Source: Tamaricihabitans halophyticus (lineage in GTDB: Bacteria > Actinomycetota > Actinomycetes > Mycobacteriales > Pseudonocardiaceae). Taken from it: a DNA stretch of 64,000 bases. The stretch spans positions 124,001 to 188,000 of the forward strand of contig NZ_SLXQ01000011.1 in assembly GCF_004340875.1 (NCBI RefSeq). Direction: 5' to 3'. Positions 55,708 to 63,721 of the stretch are shown piece by piece (the first letter of the stretch is position 1; every line of letters starts with the position of its first letter). The notes below the pieces were generated by a model. The model searched no databases and was not told the origin of the DNA. It saw nothing but the letters and a program-made list of their open reading frames with translations. The translations under genes were made by a program, and so were the position numbers.

Positions 55708-56496
55708 ATGGCGGACGGGCCGGATAACCGGCATACCCCGCGATCCGCGGGGCTACGTAGGGATATGGACCTACTCGGCGCGCTCGCGGAGCGCGGCGGT
55801 TCAGCCGGGCTGGGCACCAGTGAGCTCGCCGAGCGGACTGGCAGGCAGCAGAGCCAGGTGTCCAGGGCACTCGCCGCGCTGGCCGACGAGGGGCTGGTGG
55901 AACGCGAACCGGGTTCCCGGCGGTACGCGCTCGGCTGGCGGCTCTTCGCGTTGGCCGCCCGCACGGCCGAGGCAAGGTTGGTGGACCGGGCGGCACTGGT
56001 GCTGCGCGCGCTGGCCAACGATCTCGGCGAGAACGCGCATCTGTGCCGGCTGCACGGCAGTACGGTGGCCACCCTGTTGACCGCTGAACCCGGCGGCGGC
56101 ATTCCGGACGTTCACTGGGATATCGCGGATGTGCCCATCGCGATCACGTCGGCTGGCCGGGTGCTGCTCGCCGAGCACACCGCCGACGAGGTCGCGGCGC
56201 TGCTGCGCGAAGCCGGCGCGCCGGCCACCCAGCTGACGTCGGTGATGCGGCGCATCGGACAGGCCGCACGCATCGGCTATGCCATTGTGGACAGAGAGTT
56301 TTCGGCAACGCTCGCCGGCGCCTCCGCGCCGGTTCGCGACTTCCGGGGGGCCGTGGTTGCGGCGATCAACGTGTCCGGCTCGGCCACCGCGCTGGGCGGC
56401 CGACTGGACGGGATAGGCCTCGCCACCGCCACGGCAGCCACGCGGCTGAGTGAGAAATTGGGCTACGGCGGGAACAAAAGCCCGACGCTGTCTTGA
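55708..56496 (+). CDS. IclR family transcriptional regulator
   Basis: A 262-residue IclR regulator. The winged helix-turn-helix occupies about residues 13-72 (LGTSELAERTGRQQSQVSRALAALADEGLVERE, in parts) and the effector domain contains HLCRLHGSTVATLL and a C-terminal AAINVSGSA segment. It diverges from the dehydratase operon across 102 bases, so that operon is its likely target; GTGAACGCAA and GTGAGCGCAA occur in that gap as related direct repeats. The effector is probably a sugar acid or aromatic acid. ATG 55708 is used; GTG 55702 is possible. Confidence 0.9.
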   Translation: MADGPDNRHTPRSAGLRRDMDLLGALAERGGSAGLGTSELAERTGRQQSQVSRALAALADEGLVEREPGSRRYALGWRLFALAARTAEARLVDRAALVLRALANDLGENAHLCRLHGSTVATLLTAEPGGGIPDVHWDIADVPIAITSAGRVLLAEHTADEVAALLREAGAPATQLTSVMRRIGQAARIGYAIVDREFSATLAGASAPVRDFRGAVVAAINVSGSATALGGRLDGIGLATATAATRLSEKLGYGGNKSPTLS

Positions 56497-56545
56497 CAGG
56501 CGGTCTGGTCAACTCCACGCTGTCCCGGTCGAGGGAGGATCGGTT

Positions 56546-56569
56546 TCCATATCTGGAACCCGCAGGTTC
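56546..56569. promoter_or_regulatory. Overlapping inverted repeats upstream of the zinc alcohol dehydrogenase
   Basis: TCCA-TATC-TGGA (56546-56557) and GAACC-CGCA-GGTTC (56556-56569) are perfect inverted repeats that share two bases. They lie about 60-85 bases upstream of the alcohol dehydrogenase start. IclR proteins bind short palindromes of this kind, and two IclR genes flank the site. This is positional inference. Confidence 0.4.
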
Positions 56570-56630
56570 GCCGCGACTGAGTTAGCTTCTATCACCCACA
56601 CATCCGTGACGCCAGAAAAGGCGGAAAGCC

Positions 56631-57752
56631 ATGCATGTCAACGCCGCCGTGCTAACTGAGCACAATGGACCACTAAGGCAGCGCGAGCTGTGGCTGGACG
56701 GTCCCGGGCCGCAGGAAGTGCTCGTCAAGATCGCCGCGACCAGTGTCTGCGCGAGCGATACGCATACGCGCAGTGGACGGATCCCTTCGCCGCTACCGGT
56801 GGTGCTCGGCCATGAGGGCGCTGGCGTGGTCGCCGCGACCGGACGGGACGTGACCGGGCTGGCGCCCGGTGACCACGTCGCGCTTTCCTGGATGCCCAAC
56901 TGTGGGCGCTGCCGCTACTGCTCGGCTGGCCGGCCGGTGTTGTGCTCGGCCAGCGCGCCCGCGCTGCTGAACGGAACCCTGCTGGACGGCACGGTTCGGA
57001 TGCGGGATGGCGAGCAGCCGGTGCACCACTACTCGTTCCTGTCCACCTTCGCCGATCACGCCGTCGTTCCGGCGAGCAGCGCTATCCGGATCCGTCACGA
57101 CGTACCGCTCGCGGTGGCGGCGTTGGTCGGCTGCGGGGTTCTCACGGGCTACGGCGCGGTGGTGAACCGGGCCAAGGTCGAACCCGGGAGTTCCGTGCTG
57201 ATCTACGGCGCGGGCGGGGTCGGACTATCCGCCGTGTTCGCCGCGCACAACTCGGGCGCGTTGCGCATCATCGTGGTCGATCCCCGGCAGGACAAACGAG
57301 ACGGCGCGGCCGCGTTCGGCGCGACGCATGTCCTCGACCCCGAACACGAGGACGTGGCCACCGCGGTCCGCGCGATGACCGACGGGGCCGGCGCGGACGT
57401 CACGATCGACGCGGTTGGCAGGGAAGGACTGCTCGCCGAAGCGTTCGACGCGACGGCACCGGGCGGCACGATCGTCTGCGTTGGTGTTCCAGGACCGGAG
57501 GCCAGCGCCGCGGTGCCAGGCGCGCGCTTCGTCCGCGAGGAGAAGTACATCACCGGCAGCCTGTACGGTTCGAGCCGACCGGCCCAGGACATTCCCCGGC
57601 TGCTTGACCTGTTCGCGGCCGGGCGACTCCCGGTGGACAAACTGATCTCGCGCACCTATTCACTCGCCGGAATCAACGAAGCGTTCACCGACACGGTCGA
57701 AGGACATCTGCGTCGGGGTGTCGTGGTCGTCGACGAGGCACTCGCATGGTGA
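56631..57752 (+). CDS. Zinc-dependent alcohol dehydrogenase (MDR, class III-like)
   Basis: A 373-residue medium-chain dehydrogenase. Catalytic zinc ligands are Cys40 (SVCASD) and His61-Glu62 (LGHEGAG), plus a Cys in the GCGVLTGYG segment. The structural zinc is held by Cys91, 94, 97 and 105 (NCGRCRYCSAGRPVLC). The nucleotide-binding loop is YGAGGVGLSAVFAA. The pattern matches the class III / mycothiol-dependent formaldehyde dehydrogenase group, which oxidises thiol adducts of formaldehyde, though ordinary alcohol dehydrogenases look similar. It overlaps the next IclR gene by 7 bases and is followed by a Fae homologue, which makes a role in formaldehyde handling attractive. Confidence 0.9.
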   Translation: MHVNAAVLTEHNGPLRQRELWLDGPGPQEVLVKIAATSVCASDTHTRSGRIPSPLPVVLGHEGAGVVAATGRDVTGLAPGDHVALSWMPNCGRCRYCSAGRPVLCSASAPALLNGTLLDGTVRMRDGEQPVHHYSFLSTFADHAVVPASSAIRIRHDVPLAVAALVGCGVLTGYGAVVNRAKVEPGSSVLIYGAGGVGLSAVFAAHNSGALRIIVVDPRQDKRDGAAAFGATHVLDPEHEDVATAVRAMTDGAGADVTIDAVGREGLLAEAFDATAPGGTIVCVGVPGPEASAAVPGARFVREEKYITGSLYGSSRPAQDIPRLLDLFAAGRLPVDKLISRTYSLAGINEAFTDTVEGHLRRGVVVVDEALAW

Positions 57753-58555
57753 GCCCGGAGCAGCTGGATGTCGGGGAGGTACGGGCGCCAGCCGTCCGGC
57801 AGGCCTTTCTGATCCTGGACGCGCTCGCCGATGCGGAACGCGGGCTGCGGTTGACCGAACTCGTGGACCGGGTCGCCTTGCCGAAGAGCACGACCCATCG
57901 AATCCTGCATACGTTGTGCCAGCTTGGCGGGGTGGTACGCAGTGAGCGGTCCGGGACCTACCGGCTCGGCGAGCGACTCGCGACCTACTCGGAGTCCATT
58001 GTAGGCGTGCACAGTGGACTTCTCGGGGTGTTCTATCCGCTCGCCGAGCGGTTCCGTCAGGAGTACGACGAGACCATCCAGCTCGGCGTGTTGACCGGTA
58101 CCGACGTCACTTTCATCGGCTACCTGGACTCCGCCCAGCCGGTCCGGCTGGACACCCGGATCGGTCGCCGGCTACCGGCGCACGCCTCGGCAGCGGGCAA
58201 AGCGATACTCGCCTTCCGCCCCGGACCGGACCTGGAGCTGGTGCTCGCCACGGGCCTGCCGGCGCGGACCGAGCGAACGGTCACCGAACCACGGCTCCTT
58301 CGCCGGCAGCTCGCCGAGGTCCGGGCGAGCGGCCGCGCGCTCGAGGTGGAGGAATCCTCGGCGAATCTGTCCTGTTTCGCCGCGCCGGTACGTGATTCGC
58401 GCGGCAGGGCACGCGCCGCGCTCACCGTATGCGTGCCGAACAACGCGGTCCCCGCGGACCGGGCGGGCGCGCTCCTCGACCAGGTCGGATCCCTGGCGGC
58501 GGAGATGTCTCGCCGGCTGTATGGCCAGCCAATCGAACAGGAGGAAGCAGGGTGA
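57746..58555 (+). CDS. IclR family transcriptional regulator
   Basis: A 269-residue IclR regulator. The helix-turn-helix is at about residues 15-75 (LTELVDRVALPKSTTHRILHTL) and the effector domain has RRLPAHASAAGKAILAF, a conserved IclR segment. It is translated within an operon between the zinc alcohol dehydrogenase and the Fae homologue, overlapping both (7 and 4 bases), and probably controls this operon. It is not closely similar to the IclR at 55708; each probably controls its own operon. Confidence 0.92.
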   Translation: MVSPEQLDVGEVRAPAVRQAFLILDALADAERGLRLTELVDRVALPKSTTHRILHTLCQLGGVVRSERSGTYRLGERLATYSESIVGVHSGLLGVFYPLAERFRQEYDETIQLGVLTGTDVTFIGYLDSAQPVRLDTRIGRRLPAHASAAGKAILAFRPGPDLELVLATGLPARTERTVTEPRLLRRQLAEVRASGRALEVEESSANLSCFAAPVRDSRGRARAALTVCVPNNAVPADRAGALLDQVGSLAAEMSRRLYGQPIEQEEAG

Positions 58556-59085
58556 CCGGGACAGACTCGGATATCGACGGACGGTTCGCGCAGGGCTGGG
58601 GTGGCAGGGCACCGCACGGCTGCCATGTGAACGTGCTGCTTGCCCGTAGGGGAAGCCCCACGGCCGCGGCGATCACCACGACCTTCACCACGCCGAGCGC
58701 GGGTTTCACCCCGATTCTGGTCTCGGTCGGGCCGGACCAGCCGAGTTACGAAACGCTCTACCCGCCGACCGTGATGCTGAACAAGACGGCGGCCACCGAC
58801 GAGCGCACGTCGACCCTGCTATCCGGCGCGGCGCAACTCGGGATCGCCCAGGGCGTGCTGGACACGGTCGAAGCTGGTCTGCTCACCGCGGATCAGGACA
58901 CCCTGGTGTTCGTCGCGGTATGGCTGGACCCAGCGGCAACGGAGGAGCAGGCGGTCCGGTTGGCGAGCAGGGAGGCTACCGCGGCGGCGGCAGGCGAGGC
59001 GGTTCGCGGGCGCACCGCGGCCGCGGCGAACGCACTGGTGCGCAACCGCGAAGAGCTCAGCCACCCCTTCTACACCGGTGGCTAG
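58552..59085 (+). CDS. Formaldehyde-activating enzyme (Fae) family protein
   Basis: A 177-residue protein that aligns with Fae over its whole length: GWGGRAPHGCHVNVLLARRGSP corresponds in parts to the Fae segment with HIDLIIGPRGSP. Next come PTVMLNKTAATDE (Fae: NTVMFNKVT), GAAQLGIAQGVLDTVEAGLL (Fae: GPAQRGVAMAVAD), and the C-terminal helix REATAAAAGEAVRGR. Fae condenses formaldehyde with tetrahydromethanopterin. The proposed catalytic His is kept (His25), but the next motif residue Asp is Asn27 here. No methanopterin genes are in the window, and actinobacteria generally lack that cofactor, so the carrier must be different or the function has shifted. GTG 58552 has GGAGG upstream and overlaps the IclR stop. 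Convergent with hisI. Confidence 0.82.
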   Translation: MTGTDSDIDGRFAQGWGGRAPHGCHVNVLLARRGSPTAAAITTTFTTPSAGFTPILVSVGPDQPSYETLYPPTVMLNKTAATDERTSTLLSGAAQLGIAQGVLDTVEAGLLTADQDTLVFVAVWLDPAATEEQAVRLASREATAAAAGEAVRGRTAAAANALVRNREELSHPFYTGG

Positions 59086-59106
59086 CACTCCCCTCCACCG
59101 CAATCG

Positions 59107-59538
59107 TTAGGGATCTTGTGGTGGGGGTAGGAGTACGTCCTCGTCGAAGCAGCTGTGCGCGCCGGTGTGGCAGGCAGGGCCGGTCTGCTCGACGACAAGC
59201 AACACCGTGTCCCCGTCACAGTCCAACCGGACCTCGCGCACGTACTGGGTGTGGCCGGACGTCGCGCCCTTAACCCACTGCTGATGACGGCTGCGCGAGA
59301 AGTAGGTCGCCTCCCTCGTGGTTAGCGTACGGTGCAGCGCCGCATCATCCATCCAGGCAACCATCAGCACGGTCCCCGTGCCATGTTCGGTCACCACCGC
59401 GCAGACCAGCCCGTCCGCGCCACGCTTCAGCCGGCCCGCGATCGCCGGATCGAGTTCGCCGCGCGGGTCCGGGGGCGCATCGCGCTCCGCCATCCGGTTC
59501 TCGGCCAACCAGTTCTCCGGCCGCCAGGTCTCAGGCAT
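59107..59538 (-). CDS. hisI: Phosphoribosyl-AMP cyclohydrolase
   Basis: A 143-residue HisI, which opens the purine ring of phosphoribosyl-AMP in histidine synthesis. Metal ligands are in [27 protein letters not shown] (in parts). [13 protein letters not shown] and [14 protein letters not shown] are conserved. There is no fused HisE domain. The first 17 residues are Trp/Pro/Glu-rich and variable. Its ATG overlaps the stop of the upstream membrane-protein gene by 8 bases, so it belongs to the hisF operon. Confidence 0.96.
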   Translation of the reverse strand: MPETWRPENWLAENRMAERDAPPDPRGELDPAIAGRLKRGADGLVCAVVTEHGTGTVLMVAWMDDAALHRTLTTREATYFSRSRHQQWVKGATSGHTQYVREVRLDCDGDTVLLVVEQTGPACHTGAHSCFDEDVLLPPPQDP

Positions 59539-59917
59539 CCAACCCTCGCAGGTAGTCGCGTGCGGGGCCGGTGTTCACCAGCACGCCCGCGTAGATATAG
59601 CCAGCGGCGAGCACGCCGGAGCCAAGCCGCGCGAACCACTGCCCCTGACTGAACACGATCACCAGGTGCAGCAATGCGAAAACCACCACGATGACCACGG
59701 TGATACCCCAGACCAGGCGCATCCGGAACAGCAGCCCCACCGCCACCGCGAAGCCGAGCAACGCGGCGGTAGCCGGCGGTTGCAGACTCGCCGGAGTGGC
59801 ATGCGGATCCACCGCGAGCAGGATCGCGCCCAGCGCCAGGAACACCAGGCCGGCACCGAATACGACCAGTGCCACAACCCGCAGTTCGACTGGCATCCGG
59901 GCGATGCGTTCCCTCAC
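59531..59917 (-). CDS. Membrane protein between hisF and hisI
   Basis: A 128-residue integral membrane protein with four helices (about residues 11-35, 46-63, 68-91 and 97-115). The family is unknown to me, though similar small membrane proteins occur between hisF and hisI in other Pseudonocardiales as far as I recall. Start GTG 59917 overlaps the hisF stop (GTGA) and its own stop overlaps the hisI start, so it is fully embedded in the his operon. This argues for a conserved role, but nothing points to histidine itself. Confidence 0.85.
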   Translation of the reverse strand: MRERIARMPVELRVVALVVFGAGLVFLALGAILLAVDPHATPASLQPPATAALLGFAVAVGLLFRMRLVWGITVVIVVVFALLHLVIVFSQGQWFARLGSGVLAAGYIYAGVLVNTGPARDYLRGLDA

Positions 59918-60687
59918 CGGACTTCCACCCCTGCGGCCCGCAGCGTGTCCTTCACCTCGCCGATCCGCAACTGGCCGAAGTGGAAGACGCTCGCCGCGAG
60001 CACCGCGTCGGCCCCTTCCGCGATGGCCGGCGGGAAATGCGCCAGCTCGCCCGCTCCGCCACTGGCGATCACCGGGATCCGCACCACCGCCCGGACAAGT
60101 CGAATGAGCTCCAGGTCGAATCCGACCTTCGTGCCGTCCGCGTCCATCGAGTTCAGCAGGATCTCGCCAACTCCGAGTTCCGCGCCCCGCCGCGCCCAGG
60201 CGACCGCGTCGATCCCGGTGCCGCGCCGGCCGCCGTGCGTCGTGACCTCGAAGCCAGACTCCGTCGGCTGACCGGATTCCGGTACCCGCCGCGCGTCCAC
60301 GGACAGCACCACGCATTGCGAACCGAACCGTTCGGCGGCTTCCCGCAGTAACTCCGGTCGATCGATGGCCGCGGTGTTGATGCTCACCTTGTCCGCGCCG
60401 GCACGCAGCAACTTGTCCACATCGGAGACCGCGCGAACCCCGCCACCGACGGTCAGCGGGATGAACACCTGCTCAGCGGTGCGACGCACCATCTCGTAGG
60501 TGGTCGCCCGGTCCCCGCTGGAGGCCGTGACGTCAAGAAAGGTCAGTTCATCCGCGCCTTCGGCGTCGTAGGCGCGGGCGAGCTCGACCGGATCGCCCGC
60601 ATCGCGCAGATCGGTGAAGTTCACGCCTTTGACGACCCTGCCGGCGTCCACGTCGAGACAGGGAATAACCCGAACGGCCACTGACAT
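59914..60687 (-). CDS. hisF: Imidazole glycerol phosphate synthase, cyclase subunit
   Basis: A 257-residue HisF barrel. The catalytic Asp residues lie in [18 protein letters not shown], and further family segments are [11 protein letters not shown] and [13 protein letters not shown]. It makes imidazole-glycerol phosphate and AICAR with ammonia supplied by HisH (not in this window). ATG 60687 gives the standard N-terminus. It diverges from a TetR gene over 97 bases and is the first of three overlapping genes. All family motifs are intact. Confidence 0.97.
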   Translation of the reverse strand: MSVAVRVIPCLDVDAGRVVKGVNFTDLRDAGDPVELARAYDAEGADELTFLDVTASSGDRATTYEMVRRTAEQVFIPLTVGGGVRAVSDVDKLLRAGADKVSINTAAIDRPELLREAAERFGSQCVVLSVDARRVPESGQPTESGFEVTTHGGRRGTGIDAVAWARRGAELGVGEILLNSMDADGTKVGFDLELIRLVRAVVRIPVIASGGAGELAHFPPAIAEGADAVLAASVFHFGQLRIGEVKDTLRAAGVEVR

Positions 60688-60784
60688 GACTCGTAGCCTA
60701 CGTGGCGACGGATACTGGCCCAGTAGGCCGTGGGTGATACCGGGCTCCAGGACGCGGGGCCCAGATACGACGAGGAGCACGAGG

Positions 60785-61393
60785 ATGGCGCAGGCCGGCA
60801 GGCGACCTGGCAACAGCAACACCCGTGAAGCAGTGCTGGCCGCGGCGCGTAATCAGTTCAGCGCGAAGGGCTACCAGGGCGCCACGATTCGTGGAATCGC
60901 AGCCGAGGCCGGGGTGAACGCCGCCATGGTCCACCACTTCTTCGGCTCCAAGGAGGCGGTGTTCGGCGCCGCGCTGCGGGTGCCGGTGGACCCGCAAAGG
61001 GTCGTCGGCACGATCCTGGACGGGCCCCGGGAGCAGATCGGCGAGCGGCTGGCACGGATGTTCCTGGGCTTCTGGCAGGACACCGAAACGCGCGCACCGT
61101 TCCTCGCCCTGCTGCGGTCGGTGACCAGCGATGACCGAACGGCCGCACTGTTCAAAGAGTTCGTCGGCGAAGCGGTCTTCAGCCGGGTCTCCGAAGCGCT
61201 CGGCGTACCTCGGCTCCGGCTGAATCTCGCGATGACCCAGATGGTCGGCCTCGCGATCGGTCGATTCGTGATTGGTGTCGAACCGCTGCGGGAGGCGGAT
61301 ACCGAGGAGGTCGTCGAGCTGGTCGCGCCGGTGATTCAGTACTACCTCACCGGTACGGGTGTTGACCCCACGATTCACCAGGCGCAGAATTAA
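60785..61393 (+). CDS. TetR family regulator of the adjacent ABC exporter
   Basis: A 202-residue TetR regulator with helix-turn-helix at about residues 30-76 ([20 protein letters not shown]). It lies 4 bases upstream of an ABC-type exporter operon on the same strand and probably represses it together with itself until an exported compound binds. It is closely similar throughout to the TetR at 51106-51792, which lies on the other side of the his/trp gene block. ATG 60785 is preceded by GGAGCACGAGG. Confidence 0.92.
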   Translation: MAQAGRRPGNSNTREAVLAAARNQFSAKGYQGATIRGIAAEAGVNAAMVHHFFGSKEAVFGAALRVPVDPQRVVGTILDGPREQIGERLARMFLGFWQDTETRAPFLALLRSVTSDDRTAALFKEFVGEAVFSRVSEALGVPRLRLNLAMTQMVGLAIGRFVIGVEPLREADTEEVVELVAPVIQYYLTGTGVDPTIHQAQN

Positions 61394-61397
61394 ACGT

Positions 61398-62123
61398 ATG
61401 GATAATTACTCGGCCGTCGTCGTGGAGGGCCTGCGCGTGGACCGCGGCGGTCACCAGGTGCTGCACGATCTGACTTTCGGCATCCCCACTGGCTCGATCA
61501 CCGGGCTCCTCGGCCCCAGCGGCTGCGGCAAGACGACCCTGATGCGGGCGGTCGTCGGCGTTCAGATCGTGGCCGGCGGCGCCGTCACCGTGCTCGGCAA
61601 ACCCGCCGGTCACCCCTCGTTGCGGAACAAGATCGGCTACGCGACGCAGAACCCGGCGACCTATGCCGATCTGACCGTCCGGGAATCCCTGCGCTACTTC
61701 GCGGCGGTACTCGGCGCGCCGCGCACCGACGTGGACAGGGTGATCACCGAGGTGGGCCTTGGCGACCATGCCGACAAGCTGGTCGGGCGACTGTCCGGCG
61801 GGCAGCGGTCACGGGCCAGCCTCGGGGTCGCGTTGCTCGGCGATCCGAAGCTGGTCGTGCTCGATGAACCGACGGTTGGTCTCGACCCGGTGCTGCGCGA
61901 AGAACTGTGGACCTTGTTCGACAACCTCGCCAAGCGTGGCGTGACCCTGCTGGTGTCCAGCCATGTGATGGACGAGGCCGCTCGCTGCGAACGGCTGCTG
62001 TTGATGCGCGAGGGCCGGATTCTCGCCGACGAGACCCCGGAAGAGCTGCGAAGCCAGACCGGCCAGTACGACCTCGAGCGGGCGTTCCTGCGGTTGATCG
62101 CCGATTCGGAGGTACCGGCATGA
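61398..62123 (+). CDS. ABC transporter ATPase (ABC-2 drug exporter type)
   Basis: A 241-residue ABC ATPase. Walker A GPSGCGKTT is at about residues 40-48, the signature is LSGGQRSRASLGVALL, Walker B VVLDEPTVGLDP, and the switch His lies in SSHVMDEA. It pairs with the ABC-2 permease directly downstream (ATGA overlap) and would export a hydrophobic compound or drug. It follows its TetR gene by 4 bases. No substrate is readable. Confidence 0.94.
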   Translation: MDNYSAVVVEGLRVDRGGHQVLHDLTFGIPTGSITGLLGPSGCGKTTLMRAVVGVQIVAGGAVTVLGKPAGHPSLRNKIGYATQNPATYADLTVRESLRYFAAVLGAPRTDVDRVITEVGLGDHADKLVGRLSGGQRSRASLGVALLGDPKLVVLDEPTVGLDPVLREELWTLFDNLAKRGVTLLVSSHVMDEAARCERLLLMREGRILADETPEELRSQTGQYDLERAFLRLIADSEVPA

Positions 62124-62854
62124 GCGTCGCCATCACCCTGGCCACCACCAGGCGAATCCTCACCCAACTCAAACACGACAAGCGCACCGTGGTGATGATG
62201 CTGGTCGTACCGTCCCTGCTGATGGTGCTGCTGCGGTACATGTTCAACTCCGAACTGGCCTTCTCCCGGGTCGCGCCGGCACTACTCGGAGTCTTTCCTT
62301 TCCTGATCATGTTCCTGGTCACCTCGATCACCACGCTGCGGGAACGCACCACGGCGACGCTGGAACGGCTGATGACCATGCCGCTCGGCAAGCTGGACCT
62401 GCTGTTCGGCTACGCGATCGCGTTCGGTGCGCTCGCGCTCCTGCAGGTGGCGCTCGCCACCGGTATCTCGGTGGCCTGGCTTGGCCTGGAGATCGCCGGG
62501 TCACTGACCCTGCTGCTGGTCATCGCCATGCTGGACGCCCTGCTTGGGGTAGCACTCGGACTGCTGGTCAGTGCGTTCGCCCGCACCGAGTTCCAGGCGG
62601 TGCAGTTCATGCCGGTCGTGGTGCTCCCGCAGGCGCTGCTCTGCGGTCTGTTCCTGCCGCGCGAGGAGATGGGCTGGGTGCTGGAATGGTTGTCCAACAT
62701 CCTGCCGCTGTCGTATGCGGTCGAAGCACTCAACAAGGTCACCGCCACCACGGACGTGGATGGCACGTTGCTCCGCGATCTGGTGATCGTCGCCGGCAGC
62801 GCGCTGCTCGCGCTGGTGATCGGCGCGGCGACGCTGCGTCGGCGTACCCCGTAG
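62120..62854 (+). CDS. ABC-2 type transporter permease
   Basis: A 244-residue permease with six membrane helices and the ABC-2 features: FMPVVVLPQALLCGLFLP and the C-terminal LPLSYAVEALNKV. It forms the membrane channel of the exporter encoded by the preceding ATPase gene. The start overlaps the ATPase stop by 4 bases. It ends tail-to-tail with ehuD, 155 bases away; that gap shows no gene and no clear hairpin. Confidence 0.93.
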   Translation: MSVAITLATTRRILTQLKHDKRTVVMMLVVPSLLMVLLRYMFNSELAFSRVAPALLGVFPFLIMFLVTSITTLRERTTATLERLMTMPLGKLDLLFGYAIAFGALALLQVALATGISVAWLGLEIAGSLTLLLVIAMLDALLGVALGLLVSAFARTEFQAVQFMPVVVLPQALLCGLFLPREEMGWVLEWLSNILPLSYAVEALNKVTATTDVDGTLLRDLVIVAGSALLALVIGAATLRRRTP

Positions 62855-63009
62855 GTGGTTTGCTGACGTGCCGGCTATGCCGGTAGTGCCATCCGTCGAA
62901 CCGCTCGGCCAGCTCCTCCCCCAGCGGATTGTCCGCGCCATGGTGCCGTCCACCCCGGTCGAGTGGCGACACACCGGTCCGGCGCCCGAGGCGTGATCGG
63001 TGGTTGCCG

Positions 63010-63714
63010 CTACGAGCGGCCGGCCGCCGCGCTGTCCGCGGCTGCCGGTTCGGCGAGCTCCCCGGCCGCACCCATGCGCCGCTCGAGCCGGCGGACGCCG
63101 ATGCTGGCCAGGTAGCTGATCGCGAGAAAGAGCGCCGCGGCCATGGTGAGTGGTTCGAGATAGCGGTAGGTCAGCCCACCGATCTGTTTCGCGGTGGTGA
63201 GCAGTTCGAACAAGCCGATCGCGCCAACGATCGCGGAGTCCTTGAACATCTGGTTCACGTAGTTGCCGAGTGCCGGGATCACTCGAGGGATCGCCTGCGG
63301 CAGGATCACCGCACGCCAGATCCGCCCGGTGGACAGGTTCAGCGCCTTGCCGGCTTCCCACTGGCCCTGTGGCACTCCTTCGATGCCGGCCCGGTAGCAC
63401 TCCGCGGTATAGGCGCTGTAGTTCAGCCCGAGCACGATGATTCCGGTAGCCAGTACCGGCAGCTGGATGCCGTACTTCGGCAGTACATAGAAGACGAAGA
63501 ACAGCTGCACCAGAAACGGCGTACCGCGCAGCACCTCGATGATCGCGCCGATCAGCCAGCGCAACGGGGCGAACGGGGTGCGTCGCAGGATGGCCAGCAG
63601 CAGACCCAACAACAGCGCGAGTACCGAACCGCCGAGGGTGAGCTGAATGGTGACCCAAAGGCCTTCGAGCAGCGTAGGCACCGATTGCCAGGCGAAATTC
63701 CAGTCCCAGTACAT
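63010..63714 (-). CDS. ehuD: Ectoine/hydroxyectoine ABC transporter permease EhuD
   Basis: A 234-residue amino-acid-type ABC permease with five membrane helices. It opens with MYWDWNFAWQSVPTLLEGL, a start typical of EhuD, and has the EAGKALNLSTGRIWRAVILPQAIP ATPase-contact loop in parts. Ehu systems import ectoine and hydroxyectoine as osmolytes or nutrients. AAGGAG overlapping the ehuC stop serves as its ribosome site; the gap to ehuC is 7 bases. The assignment to ectoine rather than another polar amino acid rests on resemblance of the N-terminus and the gene order. Confidence 0.85.
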   Translation of the reverse strand: MYWDWNFAWQSVPTLLEGLWVTIQLTLGGSVLALLLGLLLAILRRTPFAPLRWLIGAIIEVLRGTPFLVQLFFVFYVLPKYGIQLPVLATGIIVLGLNYSAYTAECYRAGIEGVPQGQWEAGKALNLSTGRIWRAVILPQAIPRVIPALGNYVNQMFKDSAIVGAIGLFELLTTAKQIGGLTYRYLEPLTMAAALFLAISYLASIGVRRLERRMGAAGELAEPAAADSAAAGRS

Positions 63715-63721
63715 CGCCAGA

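Noticed and set aside
62855-63009. Possible small gene or terminator between the ABC-2 permease and ehuD
   Set aside because: No frame with a ribosome site and no convincing inverted repeat was seen in these 155 bases.
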